From an uncultured Alphaproteobacteria bacterium (GTDB lineage: Bacteria > Pseudomonadota > Alphaproteobacteria > RF32 > CAG-239): a DNA stretch of 64,000 bases. Position numbers and translations under genes: made by a program. Shown piece after piece: positions 16,914-25,041 of the stretch (position 1 is its first letter; every line of letters starts with the position of its first letter). Location of the stretch: contig CAKQPS010000001.1 of the NCBI GenBank assembly GCA_934270475.1, positions 124,001-188,000 of the forward strand, in the 5' to 3' direction. The notes beneath the pieces are model-generated. The model saw only the letters and a list, made by a program, of their open reading frames with translations. It ran no database searches and was not told the origin of the DNA.

Positions 16914-18069
16914 TTTTGTATTATTGGCGGCACTGATTTCGGTGCTGAGCGGGTGCTTTCGCGAAAAGTCGGAAATTCCGGCTGCCGAGGAAAAAGTTGT
17001 TCTGAAAAAGGTTAGTTTCAACAGGCTTGCCGGCTGGAATACAGATGATTTCGGTGAGGTTATTCCCGTATTTGCAAAAAACTGCCAAAAGGTTTTGAAA
17101 AATAACAATACTTATCTTTATAATTCGGCGATAAAAATCAAAACCGCGGATTATCAGCGGACTTGCAAAAAGTTTGCTAATGCCGGCATTAACAGCGGCG
17201 CACAGATGAAAAAATTTATAGAAAATGAGTTTGTTCCGTATGAAGTATCAAATGACGGTAAGACGACGGGAAAATTTACTTCTTATTATGAGGCGACAAT
17301 TCATGCTTCTTTTGAAAAAAGTGCAAAATACAGATTTCCGATTTACGGCAAGCCGAATGATTTGATTGAAATAAACTTGAAAGACTTTGACAGTTCGTTG
17401 CCGAATACGCGTTTAGTCGGCAGGGTAGAAGGCAAAAAGTTTATTCCGTATTATGACCGCCGCCAAATTGAACAAAATGGTGTCAAAGCTCCGGTTTTGA
17501 TGTGGGGCGATGATTTGGTGGATATTCACTTTATGCAAATTCAGGGTTCGGCAATTGCTATTATGGAAGACGGTTCGGAGCTGCGAATTGGTTTTGCCGA
17601 CAGCAACGGACGCAAATTTAAAGGAATCGGCTCTATTTTGCTGCAAAAAGGGCTGATAAAATCGGGTGAAGCGTCTATGACCAAAATCCGTGATTGGCTG
17701 CGCAAGAATCCGCAGAAAGCAGCAGAAGTTATGGCGGAAAACGAGCGCTTTATTTTTCAGCGCGTAGTTGATGCCGATGGTCCGGTCGGGGCTTACGGGG
17801 TGTCTTTGACCGCCGGTCGCAGTATGGCGGTGGATAACAGCTATATACCGCTTGGGTCAATGCTTTGGCTGGATACGGTAAATCCCGATAACGGCAAAAT
17901 AGAAAAAATAGTGTTTGCTCAAGATATTGGCAGCGCCATAAAAGGCGTGGTGCGCGGAGATTATTTTTGGGGACACGGCGAAGAGGCATTAGCCGAAGCA
18001 GGGCGTATGAATTCAGCCGGTCAATATTATTTGCTGGCACCTAAATATTCGACTCCGAAGGCAAACTGA
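16864..18069 (+). CDS. mltA: Membrane-bound lytic transglycosylase MltA, lipoprotein
   Basis: 401 residues. N-terminal lipoprotein signal with lipobox LSGC (Cys about residue 31). MltA cleaves the MurNAc-GlcNAc bond of peptidoglycan from the inner face of the outer membrane, forming 1,6-anhydro ends. Landmarks: GKFTSYYEATIHAS, the MltA domain with YYDRRQIEQNG, DIHFMQIQGSA, and the C-terminal 3D domain with the catalytic aspartate in FAQDIGSAIKGVVRGDYFWG. No good start was found downstream of the Tim44-like gene, so the ATG at 16864 is used, giving a 50-base overlap and an unusually long pre-signal region. The stop shares a base with the Smr gene start. Confidence 0.93.
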   Translation: MQKTITGCWFPLKKQLNFVLLAALISVLSGCFREKSEIPAAEEKVVLKKVSFNRLAGWNTDDFGEVIPVFAKNCQKVLKNNNTYLYNSAIKIKTADYQRTCKKFANAGINSGAQMKKFIENEFVPYEVSNDGKTTGKFTSYYEATIHASFEKSAKYRFPIYGKPNDLIEINLKDFDSSLPNTRLVGRVEGKKFIPYYDRRQIEQNGVKAPVLMWGDDLVDIHFMQIQGSAIAIMEDGSELRIGFADSNGRKFKGIGSILLQKGLIKSGEASMTKIRDWLRKNPQKAAEVMAENERFIFQRVVDADGPVGAYGVSLTAGRSMAVDNSYIPLGSMLWLDTVNPDNGKIEKIVFAQDIGSAIKGVVRGDYFWGHGEEALAEAGRMNSAGQYYLLAPKYSTPKAN

Positions 18070-18605
18070 TGACAACGCAAAGCGATGATGAGGAATTTTG
18101 GCTGGAGGCTGTTAAGGATATTAAGCCGATATTTTCCAATCAAGTTGTTTCACGTGAAAAAAAATTAAAACCGGTTCAAAAAGAAAAAGTTTACTATGCC
18201 GTAAAGCAAGAGTTTTCTACCTATTCCAAGTTTTTAGATGATTTTGAAAACGGCGGCATAGATAAATCTACTATGCGTAAATTTAAGCGTGAAGAGTTTA
18301 GAGTTGAGGCGGTTTTGGATTTGCACGGGCTGACGGAAGACGAGGCTTTTGCCAAAGTGGACAGCTTTATTCCGCAAAGCTACGCTTTGGGGCGGCGCTG
18401 TGTGATGATTGTTACCGGAAAAGGTATTAGAGTTCACCCTGATGAAGATATTTTTGCCGCTAAAGGCGTGCTGCGCAAGCAAGTGCCGCAATGGCTCAAC
18501 ATGGCGCGCCTTAGAGCAATGATTTTGATTTATAAGCACCCTTCAGAAAAAATGGGCGGCAGCGGAGCCTTATATATTTTGCTGCGCCGCAACAAAGAGC
18601 TTTAA
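18069..18605 (+). CDS. Smr domain protein
   Basis: 178 residues. A variable charged N-terminal half (1-80) is followed by an Smr domain (about 85-175) with the two diagnostic motifs LDLHGLT and VTGKG (MIVTGKGIRVH). Smr domains in this class are linked to DNA nicking or mRNA/ribosome-associated endonuclease activity; which one applies here cannot be read. The start shares an A with the mltA stop (TGATG), so translation is coupled. The Tim44-like, mltA and Smr order is seen in other alphaproteobacteria. The end overlaps the convergent metalloprotease-like gene by four bases. Confidence 0.9.
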   Translation: MTTQSDDEEFWLEAVKDIKPIFSNQVVSREKKLKPVQKEKVYYAVKQEFSTYSKFLDDFENGGIDKSTMRKFKREEFRVEAVLDLHGLTEDEAFAKVDSFIPQSYALGRRCVMIVTGKGIRVHPDEDIFAAKGVLRKQVPQWLNMARLRAMILIYKHPSEKMGGSGALYILLRRNKEL

Positions 18606-19696
18606 TAAGCTCGGCGCATAGCTTTTTGCATATATTGTTTTGCTAGATTATATTCGTCGTTATAGGAAAACTCTTTGGTTTTTAAGTTTAGGCTTTTGTT
18701 CAGCTGTTCGCAAAAATCTTGCTCCAAACTATAGGTGACCATTTCCATCGGAATTGCAGAATAGGTATCGGCGTGGTTTTGCAGATAGTTTAAGCGGTGG
18801 CTGAACATTTCTTCCATTTCGGGAAAATCTTTATAGTCGGCATTAGATTGAGCTATATGGGTGGTTTCATGAAAAGCCAGCGTTAAAGCCTCAACTCCGC
18901 TGTAGTTTTTTATATAATCTTTATTGATGTAAATATCATGATAATCGGCAAAAGCATCGGTTTGCACCCAATCGGCAATTAGCGGGTCATCATTCGCTTG
19001 CTTGCTGGTGATGAAATGAACTTTAGGCGGATTGACGCCGTTTACTTCAGCGGTAATGCGGCTGGTTTCGCGAATAAGCTCTTGCTGTTCGCGTTTATCA
19101 AGAAAATGAAAAGCGTTTAATTTGCTTTTAATATTGGGTATAGCGGCTATTTTGGCGGTTATCTCCTGCACTTTATTACATTCTTCACGCATAAAACCGG
19201 CAGGAATTTTTAGCTGCAGCAAAGCGACAAATTTATGACTGTTCTGCTCAATAAAATCAATTTGTCGGCTGCGTTTTTCTTCTGTAGGAAAAACATTTTG
19301 GGCAAAGGCAAAAAGAATATCCAGCTTTTTGCGGTTGCTTAAATTAGAGAGCAATTGAGGAGTGGCGCGGCGGACAATTTTATAGCTGCGTTTTTTATCG
19401 GTCGGCAGATAATTGATATCGTGTTCGGTTATTTCATAAATTAAATCACCGTTAAAATTATAGGCTGTGTCGTTGAAGTCATCAAGCGTAAAGCCTTTGA
19501 TTTTTACCCAAATATCATTTTTATTTTGTCCGCTCATGCATTTATAGTCTTTAAATATATCTTTGATTTTTTGGACGTGGGCAGGACGATAGACTTTAAA
19601 TTTTACATCAGTATAGGCGTAATCATCAAGATTAGGCACCTTGTTTAAAATATCAGTATGGCGTTCCAGCCATTTATATTCTTCTTTGCTTATCAT
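18602..19696 (-). CDS. Putative zinc metalloprotease-like protein (HETTH), unknown
   Basis: 364 residues, no signal peptide or membrane segment. The only clear motif is AFHETTHIAQ (about 288-297), an HExxH zinc-site pattern, followed about 20 residues later by EMEEMFSHR and a C-terminal EMVTYSLEQDFCEQ that could supply a third ligand. The rest is helical and charged. I do not recognise a family. The two other HExxH proteins nearby (20759-22474 and 39493-40179) are not obviously homologous to it. Catalysis is inferred only from the motif. Confidence 0.6.
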   Translation of the reverse strand: MISKEEYKWLERHTDILNKVPNLDDYAYTDVKFKVYRPAHVQKIKDIFKDYKCMSGQNKNDIWVKIKGFTLDDFNDTAYNFNGDLIYEITEHDINYLPTDKKRSYKIVRRATPQLLSNLSNRKKLDILFAFAQNVFPTEEKRSRQIDFIEQNSHKFVALLQLKIPAGFMREECNKVQEITAKIAAIPNIKSKLNAFHFLDKREQQELIRETSRITAEVNGVNPPKVHFITSKQANDDPLIADWVQTDAFADYHDIYINKDYIKNYSGVEALTLAFHETTHIAQSNADYKDFPEMEEMFSHRLNYLQNHADTYSAIPMEMVTYSLEQDFCEQLNKSLNLKTKEFSYNDEYNLAKQYMQKAMRRAY

Positions 19697-19813
19697 AAAA
19701 ACAGTTTAGCACTTTTTTGACTAAAAATAAACAAAATTTTTAAAATTTTAATTTTAACAACTTTTTAACCGGAATTTTGGCATAATATTCGGCAGATATT
19801 CAGGAGGACTAAG

Positions 19814-20089
19814 ATGAAAAAATTATTTATGTTTGGTTTGGTTGCATTGGCTGCAGCTTGTTCTTCTACTTCGCAGGAAACCTACCCGTATGGTATGACC
19901 GAGGCGGAATGGAATCAGCTTTCAATTAAAGATAAAACAAAAATCCGCCGCGATTTTTACTTTTATGAAAAAGGGCAGGTTAATTTTGTAAATCCGGATA
20001 TGGATATTGAAGGCAAAAAAGAGCAGCCGAATATTTATCAAAATAAAATTCAAAGAAGAGTTGAAGCTCAAGACGCAGTCAGTGAATAA
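19814..20089 (+). CDS. Small lipoprotein, unknown function
   Basis: 91 residues with a short signal and a good lipobox, LAAAC (Cys 16; MKKLFMFGLVALAAACSS). The mature part contains YPYGMTEAEWNQLSIKDKTKIRRDFYFYEKG, resembling short alphaproteobacterial lipoproteins of unknown role. AGGAGG stands seven bases before the ATG. A terminator follows at 20119, so it is probably monocistronic. Location is predicted to be a membrane leaflet facing the periplasm. Confidence 0.75.
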   Translation: MKKLFMFGLVALAAACSSTSQETYPYGMTEAEWNQLSIKDKTKIRRDFYFYEKGQVNFVNPDMDIEGKKEQPNIYQNKIQRRVEAQDAVSE

Positions 20090-20118
20090 TAGCTTGAGTG
20101 TTGTCTATATAAAAAAAA

Positions 20119-20149
20119 GCTCCGATAATGCATTTTTATCGGAGCTTTT
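20119..20149 (+). terminator. Terminator after the small lipoprotein gene
   Basis: GCTCCGATAA (20119-20128) pairs with TTATCGGAGC (20136-20145) around a 7-base loop and is followed by TTTT. The opposite strand has an A/T-rich tract too, so it can also end the minus-strand unit that stops at 20171. Confidence 0.88.
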
Positions 20150-20170
20150 GGCTGATTTATGCAGGCTTTT

Positions 20171-20341
20171 TTAACCCCAAGGAATGTTGTTTACACAGCG
20201 GTTTGGGTTCTTTTGGCAATATTCTTCATTATTGTTATATTCATAAAGATGCTTGCGTTCTTTGCTGATATCGCCGGCAACAAAGCCTTTGCAGGCGGTT
20301 AAAAACATTAAAAGCAGGCAAAGCAAAAATGTGCGGGTCAT
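20171..20341 (-). CDS. Very small lipoprotein (56 residues)
   Basis: Read directly from the minus strand: ATG at 20341 to TAA at 20171, 56 residues. The N-terminus MTRTFLLCLLLMFLTAC is a textbook lipoprotein signal with lipobox LTAC (Cys 17); the mature 40 residues contain an Asn/Tyr-rich stretch and two cysteines (EEYCQKNPNRCVNN), which could form a disulphide. AAGGAGA lies upstream of the ATG. The gene is 11 bases after the membrane protein at 20353-20748 and ends the long serS-led unit. No family is recognised. Confidence 0.75.
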   Translation of the reverse strand: MTRTFLLCLLLMFLTACKGFVAGDISKERKHLYEYNNNEEYCQKNPNRCVNNIPWG

Positions 20342-20352
20342 AACAGGTCTCC

Positions 20353-20748
20353 TTAGATGATTGATTTAAGGCTTAAAAAGCCTAGGCAAATAATAATAAA
20401 TTTGGCGCTCATTCCCCAAAATTTGGTTCCTTCATAAGCGTCGCTGCATTTCCACAAACCGCGGATTAAAATGATAAAATAGCAGATAAACAAAGCGCTG
20501 GTCAGCAAATGAGGCACAAATGCCGAGATGCGTCCCGAAGTGGTCATTAAAATAGGGAAGTTGCTTATAATGTATAAAACCACGCTTTTGGCGCAGACTC
20601 TGCCATATGGACAAATCATCCGTAAAGCGCTGCTGTGGGTGATGTGGGTGGCAATGGTGAAAAACAGCATGCCAAGCAATCCAAACATCCAAAATGTAAT
20701 TTTCAGCGAATATTCACCTGCGCCTAATTTTTTTAACATAGTCCACAT
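20353..20748 (-). CDS. Small integral membrane protein, unknown
   Basis: 131 residues with three to four hydrophobic segments (about 18-38, 55-75, 78-98, 112-128). No catalytic motif is visible, apart from a conserved-looking pair of cysteines in MICPYGRVCAKS between the first two segments. AAGGA eight bases before the ATG supports the start at 20748. It lies 10 bases downstream of the M49-like peptidase gene and 11 upstream of the small lipoprotein, so it is part of the same transcript. Function unknown. Confidence 0.7.
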   Translation of the reverse strand: MWTMLKKLGAGEYSLKITFWMFGLLGMLFFTIATHITHSSALRMICPYGRVCAKSVVLYIISNFPILMTTSGRISAFVPHLLTSALFICYFIILIRGLWKCSDAYEGTKFWGMSAKFIIICLGFLSLKSII

Positions 20749-20758
20749 TTTTTATTCC

Positions 20759-22474
20759 TTAAAAGTGTGTTACCAATTCAATATAGGGCTTAACTCCCAA
20801 TTTGAGCTTAAAATCGGCAACGTATTGCGATATTTCGCTCCAGTCAGTCCATTTTTCTATGTATGCTTTAGCATATTCCGGAGACTTTGACAACTGTATA
20901 GAAATAATATCCTCAAGCATTGCACGGCAAACTTGCGGCATTTTAGCAAAATCAATGTGCAGCTTTTTGTTTTTATCAAAATAAATCGCATTGTGAGCCG
21001 TCAGGTAGTTATATTCAATTAAATCTGCTACACGGTGAGCTTCGCCGCTGGACGGATAAGCAGTCATAAGATGGCGCTTGATTACCCAGGTGGCGTAAAT
21101 TTTTTTCAGCTGTTCAGCGCTGATGATTCCGGCTTTTACATATTCCGGCATCATAGAGGCGGAAATAAGGTTGGCTTTATGCTCTTCAATGATGTGCTGA
21201 TACACGCCGAGAGCTGTTTGGTAGGAGCTGTCAGGTCCTAAAGAGTGACCGTTTTCGTGCCCGATAGTAAACAAATGGTCGGCTTCTTCATCATAATATT
21301 GGTGCAGCTCAGAATCTACCAAACCGTTTAGAATTTGTGCTGTTTTTTCTTTGTCGCCGCTTTGACGGACTTGTCTGTGGTAAACGTTGCGGCGTCCGCC
21401 TCCGTGTTTTAGAGACGGCTTGTCGTTGTTTGGCAGGTTTTGCGCCAAAGTTATGCCGCCGCGGCACATGGCATAATCACCGCTGAGCATGGTTAAATCG
21501 ACGTCTACCATGGTTTGTTTCAAGCCGGAATTGCCGCCGATGTTTTGAGTGTAGGAATCTGCTTTAGGCATTAAACCTGCAAGCTTGGTCATTTCATCTT
21601 TAAATTTTAGCAAAAGCGTTGTGCCTTCTTTGTTGACAATACCAACTCTGACGCCGAGCATATCTTTAGGAACCGGAGCAATATTTAATTTGGCAAGGCG
21701 GTTCGTTAATTCGGCATTATCAAAAATTGTCGGAGTTAATTTGTCTTCATAATTTTCACGACTGATAGTAAATTCCAGCGGCGAATCCTGCATGCGAGCC
21801 CAATGCTTGTCGGCTAAAATATCCATTTCTTCATTGTTTTGCAGCAAAGCTTGAGCCTGCCAGCCTAGAAAATCTTTGAAAAGGTCATCGTCGGCAAAAT
21901 GAGCGGCGCACTCCAGTAAATTGGCAATTTCCGAAAACTCTTTGGCAAAGTATTCTGTAAAATCAATGGCTTTTAAAAAATCTCCGTTGCGCCGAACCAT
22001 GGTGCGGGCACTTAAAATTTTACGCACTTCGTTTTCATGACCGGCGTCAAGCATGGCGCTGATAATTTGCGCCAATTCTTCGGCGGTTAAGTCTGCCGGA
22101 TAAAAATTACAGCCCTTCTGCATTTTTATATCTTCAAACAGTTCGACAGGTTCTTTGTCGATGCCGTTAAAACCGGCAACGCCGTTCAATGAATTAAACA
22201 GTTTAAGCGTAAGAGCCGCCTGTTCGTTGGTTGGAGCAGCTTCTTCAAGAGCCTTTTTTTGTGCAAGATTATGAGGATTATCCATTTCAAGCGCCACGTT
22301 GTTCATTATTTTTGCAGCATCGGCAAGATATTTAAGCGCTTTTTTATCACCATCTGACAAAGCGGTGTAAGCTGGATTATTTTCATCAATCAATTCGATT
22401 TTGCGCATTTGTTCATTAACTTTTTCTTTTAGTTCAGCAATCGAATATTTTAATTTGAAATCGTTAATCTCCAT
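20759..22474 (-). CDS. M49-like (dipeptidyl-peptidase III-type) metallopeptidase
   Basis: 571 residues, cytoplasmic by absence of a signal. The motif TIGHENGHSLGP (about 413-424) gives an HExxH zinc site, followed after a short helix by IIEEHKANLISASMM, which matches the EE(x)KA third-ligand motif of family M49. Nearby landmarks NIGGNSGLKQTMVDVDL and MCRGGITLAQNLPN fit the substrate-cleft half. DPP III enzymes remove dipeptides from peptide N-termini; the HELLGH six-residue variant of eukaryotic enzymes is replaced here by a normal HExxH, as in prokaryotic relatives. Its start overlaps the preceding gene by 11 bases. Family is inferred from motif spacing. Confidence 0.7.
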   Translation of the reverse strand: MEINDFKLKYSIAELKEKVNEQMRKIELIDENNPAYTALSDGDKKALKYLADAAKIMNNVALEMDNPHNLAQKKALEEAAPTNEQAALTLKLFNSLNGVAGFNGIDKEPVELFEDIKMQKGCNFYPADLTAEELAQIISAMLDAGHENEVRKILSARTMVRRNGDFLKAIDFTEYFAKEFSEIANLLECAAHFADDDLFKDFLGWQAQALLQNNEEMDILADKHWARMQDSPLEFTISRENYEDKLTPTIFDNAELTNRLAKLNIAPVPKDMLGVRVGIVNKEGTTLLLKFKDEMTKLAGLMPKADSYTQNIGGNSGLKQTMVDVDLTMLSGDYAMCRGGITLAQNLPNNDKPSLKHGGGRRNVYHRQVRQSGDKEKTAQILNGLVDSELHQYYDEEADHLFTIGHENGHSLGPDSSYQTALGVYQHIIEEHKANLISASMMPEYVKAGIISAEQLKKIYATWVIKRHLMTAYPSSGEAHRVADLIEYNYLTAHNAIYFDKNKKLHIDFAKMPQVCRAMLEDIISIQLSKSPEYAKAYIEKWTDWSEISQYVADFKLKLGVKPYIELVTHF

Positions 22475-23759
22475 AGTTCATCTCCACTGTTTTAAATTTA
22501 TAAAAATTTATATTTTCATTAGGCACATCGCTTGAAATTCCGGCTTTTTGCCGCACAATATCGGCTAAATCTTCAGGGTTATCCGGTCGGTCATCTGCCA
22601 CCAGCAAAGCCGATTTGCCTTTGTATTCGGCAAAAATTCCATCGTCGCTGTCAAGATAGCTCATAAGCATTGTGTCATTGTCAGGTTTGAATTCTTCCAA
22701 ATCGGTTAAAAGATAAAATTTGAAATATTTTGCCGCAGAAATTTTGCCGGTCAAAGCCAGTTTTTGCACCGCATCGGAAACCAGCAGAGCAATACCTTTA
22801 TTTTCTTGCATTTCCGCCTGTTCAAAAATTTCAATATAGTTTTCATCATAGGCTTTTAAAACTAGTCTTCCACGGTCATAAAGGCGGTAGTTTTCTTCGG
22901 TGCGCAAAGGCATAACCGCATCGTCCAAATGCTGGGAATTTTGCAGCAGATTTAGTTCAAAATAGTTTTGCAGCAAATGCCAATAGTGCTTTTTATAGCG
23001 TTCTAAGTTGCGTTTTTGCTTGGCAAGCAGCGGTTCGGCTTTCATGGTTTCCAGCGGATAAAGCGTTTCATAGTCTTTATCCAAAGCTTGCGCAAGTTTG
23101 GTGTCTATAATGTCAAAAACGTTGAGCTGATAGTGTTTTTGCTGGGCAAAGTAAACCGCTTCGGCTGTTAAAAAATCACTGTCATCTTCGTTTAAGCCCT
23201 TATCTAAATCGGCAAGAAAGACCACAAGCGTCTGCGGTTTGCCTAAAGAGGCGTTAATTTTATTTTCTCCGGCTAAAGTCTGTGATGAAACCGGCGCTTC
23301 TTCAATATTTTGAGCGCCGATGAGCTGCAGCAATAGTTTTTTGTGCAGTTTCAAGTCATTTTTAGCTTCTTTGTCATAAACCAGCAAAACTTTAGATATT
23401 TTGTTATTTGTCTGAATTTCTTCATATAATTTAGAAACCACCTCTGAACTGTAAACGGAAATTTGTTTGGGAACGACAATCATTTTAATATTAGTCTTTT
23501 TGTAGTTTTGACTGTGGTTGAAATAGGAAGAAATAGATGATTTCTGCGTATTTTTTCCGTCATAAAAAATAGCAGTAATAACTGGTTTTATCAGTTTGTC
23601 ATTGTCTTTTATGCGACCAAAATCAATAACTTTTTCATAGTTTGAATAATTATTGTCTTGCAGGCGGAGATAGTTTACCCAAACAATCAGTATCAGCAAA
23701 ACGGTAAAAATCAAGCGCTTAAACCATAATTTAAGCATAATTTTGACACGGCGGCGCAT
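22464..23759 (-). CDS. Single-pass membrane protein, large periplasmic domain, unknown
   Basis: 431 residues: basic N-terminus, one membrane segment (about 9-28), then a large extracytoplasmic alpha/beta domain. Repeated hydrophobic strands followed by acidic turns (ITAIFYDGKN, KMIVVPKQI, KVLLVYDKEA, TLVVFLADLDKG, ALLVADDRPDN) suggest Rossmann-like layers. I recognise no family and no catalytic motif. The ATG at 23759 overlaps the HAD gene stop by one base; an internal ATG seven codons on is possible. Position inside the serS-led unit is the only context. Confidence 0.7.
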   Translation of the reverse strand: MRRRVKIMLKLWFKRLIFTVLLILIVWVNYLRLQDNNYSNYEKVIDFGRIKDNDKLIKPVITAIFYDGKNTQKSSISSYFNHSQNYKKTNIKMIVVPKQISVYSSEVVSKLYEEIQTNNKISKVLLVYDKEAKNDLKLHKKLLLQLIGAQNIEEAPVSSQTLAGENKINASLGKPQTLVVFLADLDKGLNEDDSDFLTAEAVYFAQQKHYQLNVFDIIDTKLAQALDKDYETLYPLETMKAEPLLAKQKRNLERYKKHYWHLLQNYFELNLLQNSQHLDDAVMPLRTEENYRLYDRGRLVLKAYDENYIEIFEQAEMQENKGIALLVSDAVQKLALTGKISAAKYFKFYLLTDLEEFKPDNDTMLMSYLDSDDGIFAEYKGKSALLVADDRPDNPEDLADIVRQKAGISSDVPNENINFYKFKTVEMNYGD

Positions 23760-24433
23760 TAGCTTTGCTCCGTCAGAATATCATAAAAAGCGGCAAAATC
23801 TTTGATAAAAGTAATATTATTGCTGCAGGCGTCATCGGCGGTGCCCCATATTGGTTCGCCAATGCGGATAGCTTTGGCATGGGCGGAAAGGGCGCATTCG
23901 CTGTCCATCGGGCTGTCGCCAATCATCCAAACAGATTCAGGCGTTATCCGGTCAATCAGCTTGCAAACAGCAAATTTCAACTGTTCTCCGTTTGGTTTGT
24001 CTTGTTTGGCTTCATGTCCGCAAACAATGACATCAAATAAATTTTCATCATATAAAAAAGGACGTTCAAATTCAAAAAGCAGACGGTCTTTGTTAGAAAC
24101 AATGGCAATTTTAACGCCGCGTTCTTTTAAAAATTGCAAAACCTCTCGGGCTTTTGGCGGAGCGGAAATTAAATTTTTGACATTTTCTTTATAAATAATG
24201 CGATATTTTTCATAAGCTTCAGCCGCTTTATCGCCGAAAATAAGTGGAAAATTGTCGCGGAAAGAAAGACGGCGGTTGCGCTGATGCTGAATAATATCCC
24301 ATTCCGGCAAATTATATTGCGGCAATACTTTGTTTATGGCAAAAACCAAGGCTTCGCGGCTGTATGCCAGCGTGTTATCCCAATCAAAAGCTGCAACTTG
24401 CAGTTTTTTTAAAGACAAGTCTTGATATTGCAC
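23759..24433 (-). CDS. HAD-superfamily phosphatase, phosphoglycolate-phosphatase-like
   Basis: 224 residues. HAD motif I is AAFDWDNTLA with nucleophile Asp17 and Asp19; motif II is IAIVSNKD, the motif III lysine lies in KQDKPNGE, and motif IV is WMIGDSPMDSECA. A helical cap (about 25-90) places it with the subfamily I phosphatases such as Gph. A small phosphorylated metabolite is the expected substrate, identity unknown. It begins inside the last 25 bases of the HD-domain gene and its stop couples to the next gene, so the group is tightly packed. Confidence 0.88.
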   Translation of the reverse strand: MQYQDLSLKKLQVAAFDWDNTLAYSREALVFAINKVLPQYNLPEWDIIQHQRNRRLSFRDNFPLIFGDKAAEAYEKYRIIYKENVKNLISAPPKAREVLQFLKERGVKIAIVSNKDRLLFEFERPFLYDENLFDVIVCGHEAKQDKPNGEQLKFAVCKLIDRITPESVWMIGDSPMDSECALSAHAKAIRIGEPIWGTADDACSNNITFIKDFAAFYDILTEQS

Positions 24434-25041
24434 CGCCTCATATTCTCCAAAGTTAATTCAATAATGCTTTTTTCCAGCTCGGTTAAAATTTCTTCATTCA
24501 GTTCATTTACCATAGGCTTTTTAGCCGTGGCAATGCGGTAATATTCTTCACCGTTTTCGCAATCCTGCCAATAGCGTATATCGCCGTCTCCAAAACGGTT
24601 TGCCTGCAAATTAGCTTCCATCTTATCTAAGACCGACACTAATTTTGCCTCAGGAGTTTCTCTAGCCTCATATTCGCTAAATAATGAAAAAATTTGTTCA
24701 TTCAATGGTTCCGGCAGCATTTTTTGATATAAACGCATAGCTTCTTGCTCTTGGCGCTCTTTTTCTTTTTTGCGTTCCGGATGGGCTATTTGCGCCGACC
24801 GAGGGCAATCGCCGGTAATACCTTCGGCAATATCGTGCACGAGCGCTAATTCAAGCAAACGGGTGTAATTGTATTTTTTTTGCAGATACGGATAAACCAG
24901 CATAATTAAAAACGCCAGCTTGAAAATATGCGCGGCATCGGTTTCGGGAGAACCGTCTGACATCAGCGTATCGCGCTTAATCAGGCAGACCCGCTCCATA
25001 GCGCGCATAAAATCAAGTATTTTGGCTACATTATTCTGCAT
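24409..25041 (-). CDS. HD-domain phosphohydrolase, YfbR-like
   Basis: 210 residues. HD-domain metal ligands are visible: His38 in DAAHIFK, the His69-Asp70 pair in ALVHDIAEGITGDCP and a later Asp in SVLDKMEANLQA. The order and the DxPR-like GDCPRSAQ segment resemble the YfbR/HDDC2 5'-deoxynucleotidase group that dephosphorylates dNMPs. The ATG overlaps the serS stop by one base. Together with the following HAD phosphatase it could form a small nucleotide-salvage pair, which is inference. Confidence 0.85.
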   Translation of the reverse strand: MQNNVAKILDFMRAMERVCLIKRDTLMSDGSPETDAAHIFKLAFLIMLVYPYLQKKYNYTRLLELALVHDIAEGITGDCPRSAQIAHPERKKEKERQEQEAMRLYQKMLPEPLNEQIFSLFSEYEARETPEAKLVSVLDKMEANLQANRFGDGDIRYWQDCENGEEYYRIATAKKPMVNELNEEILTELEKSIIELTLENMRRCNIKTCL

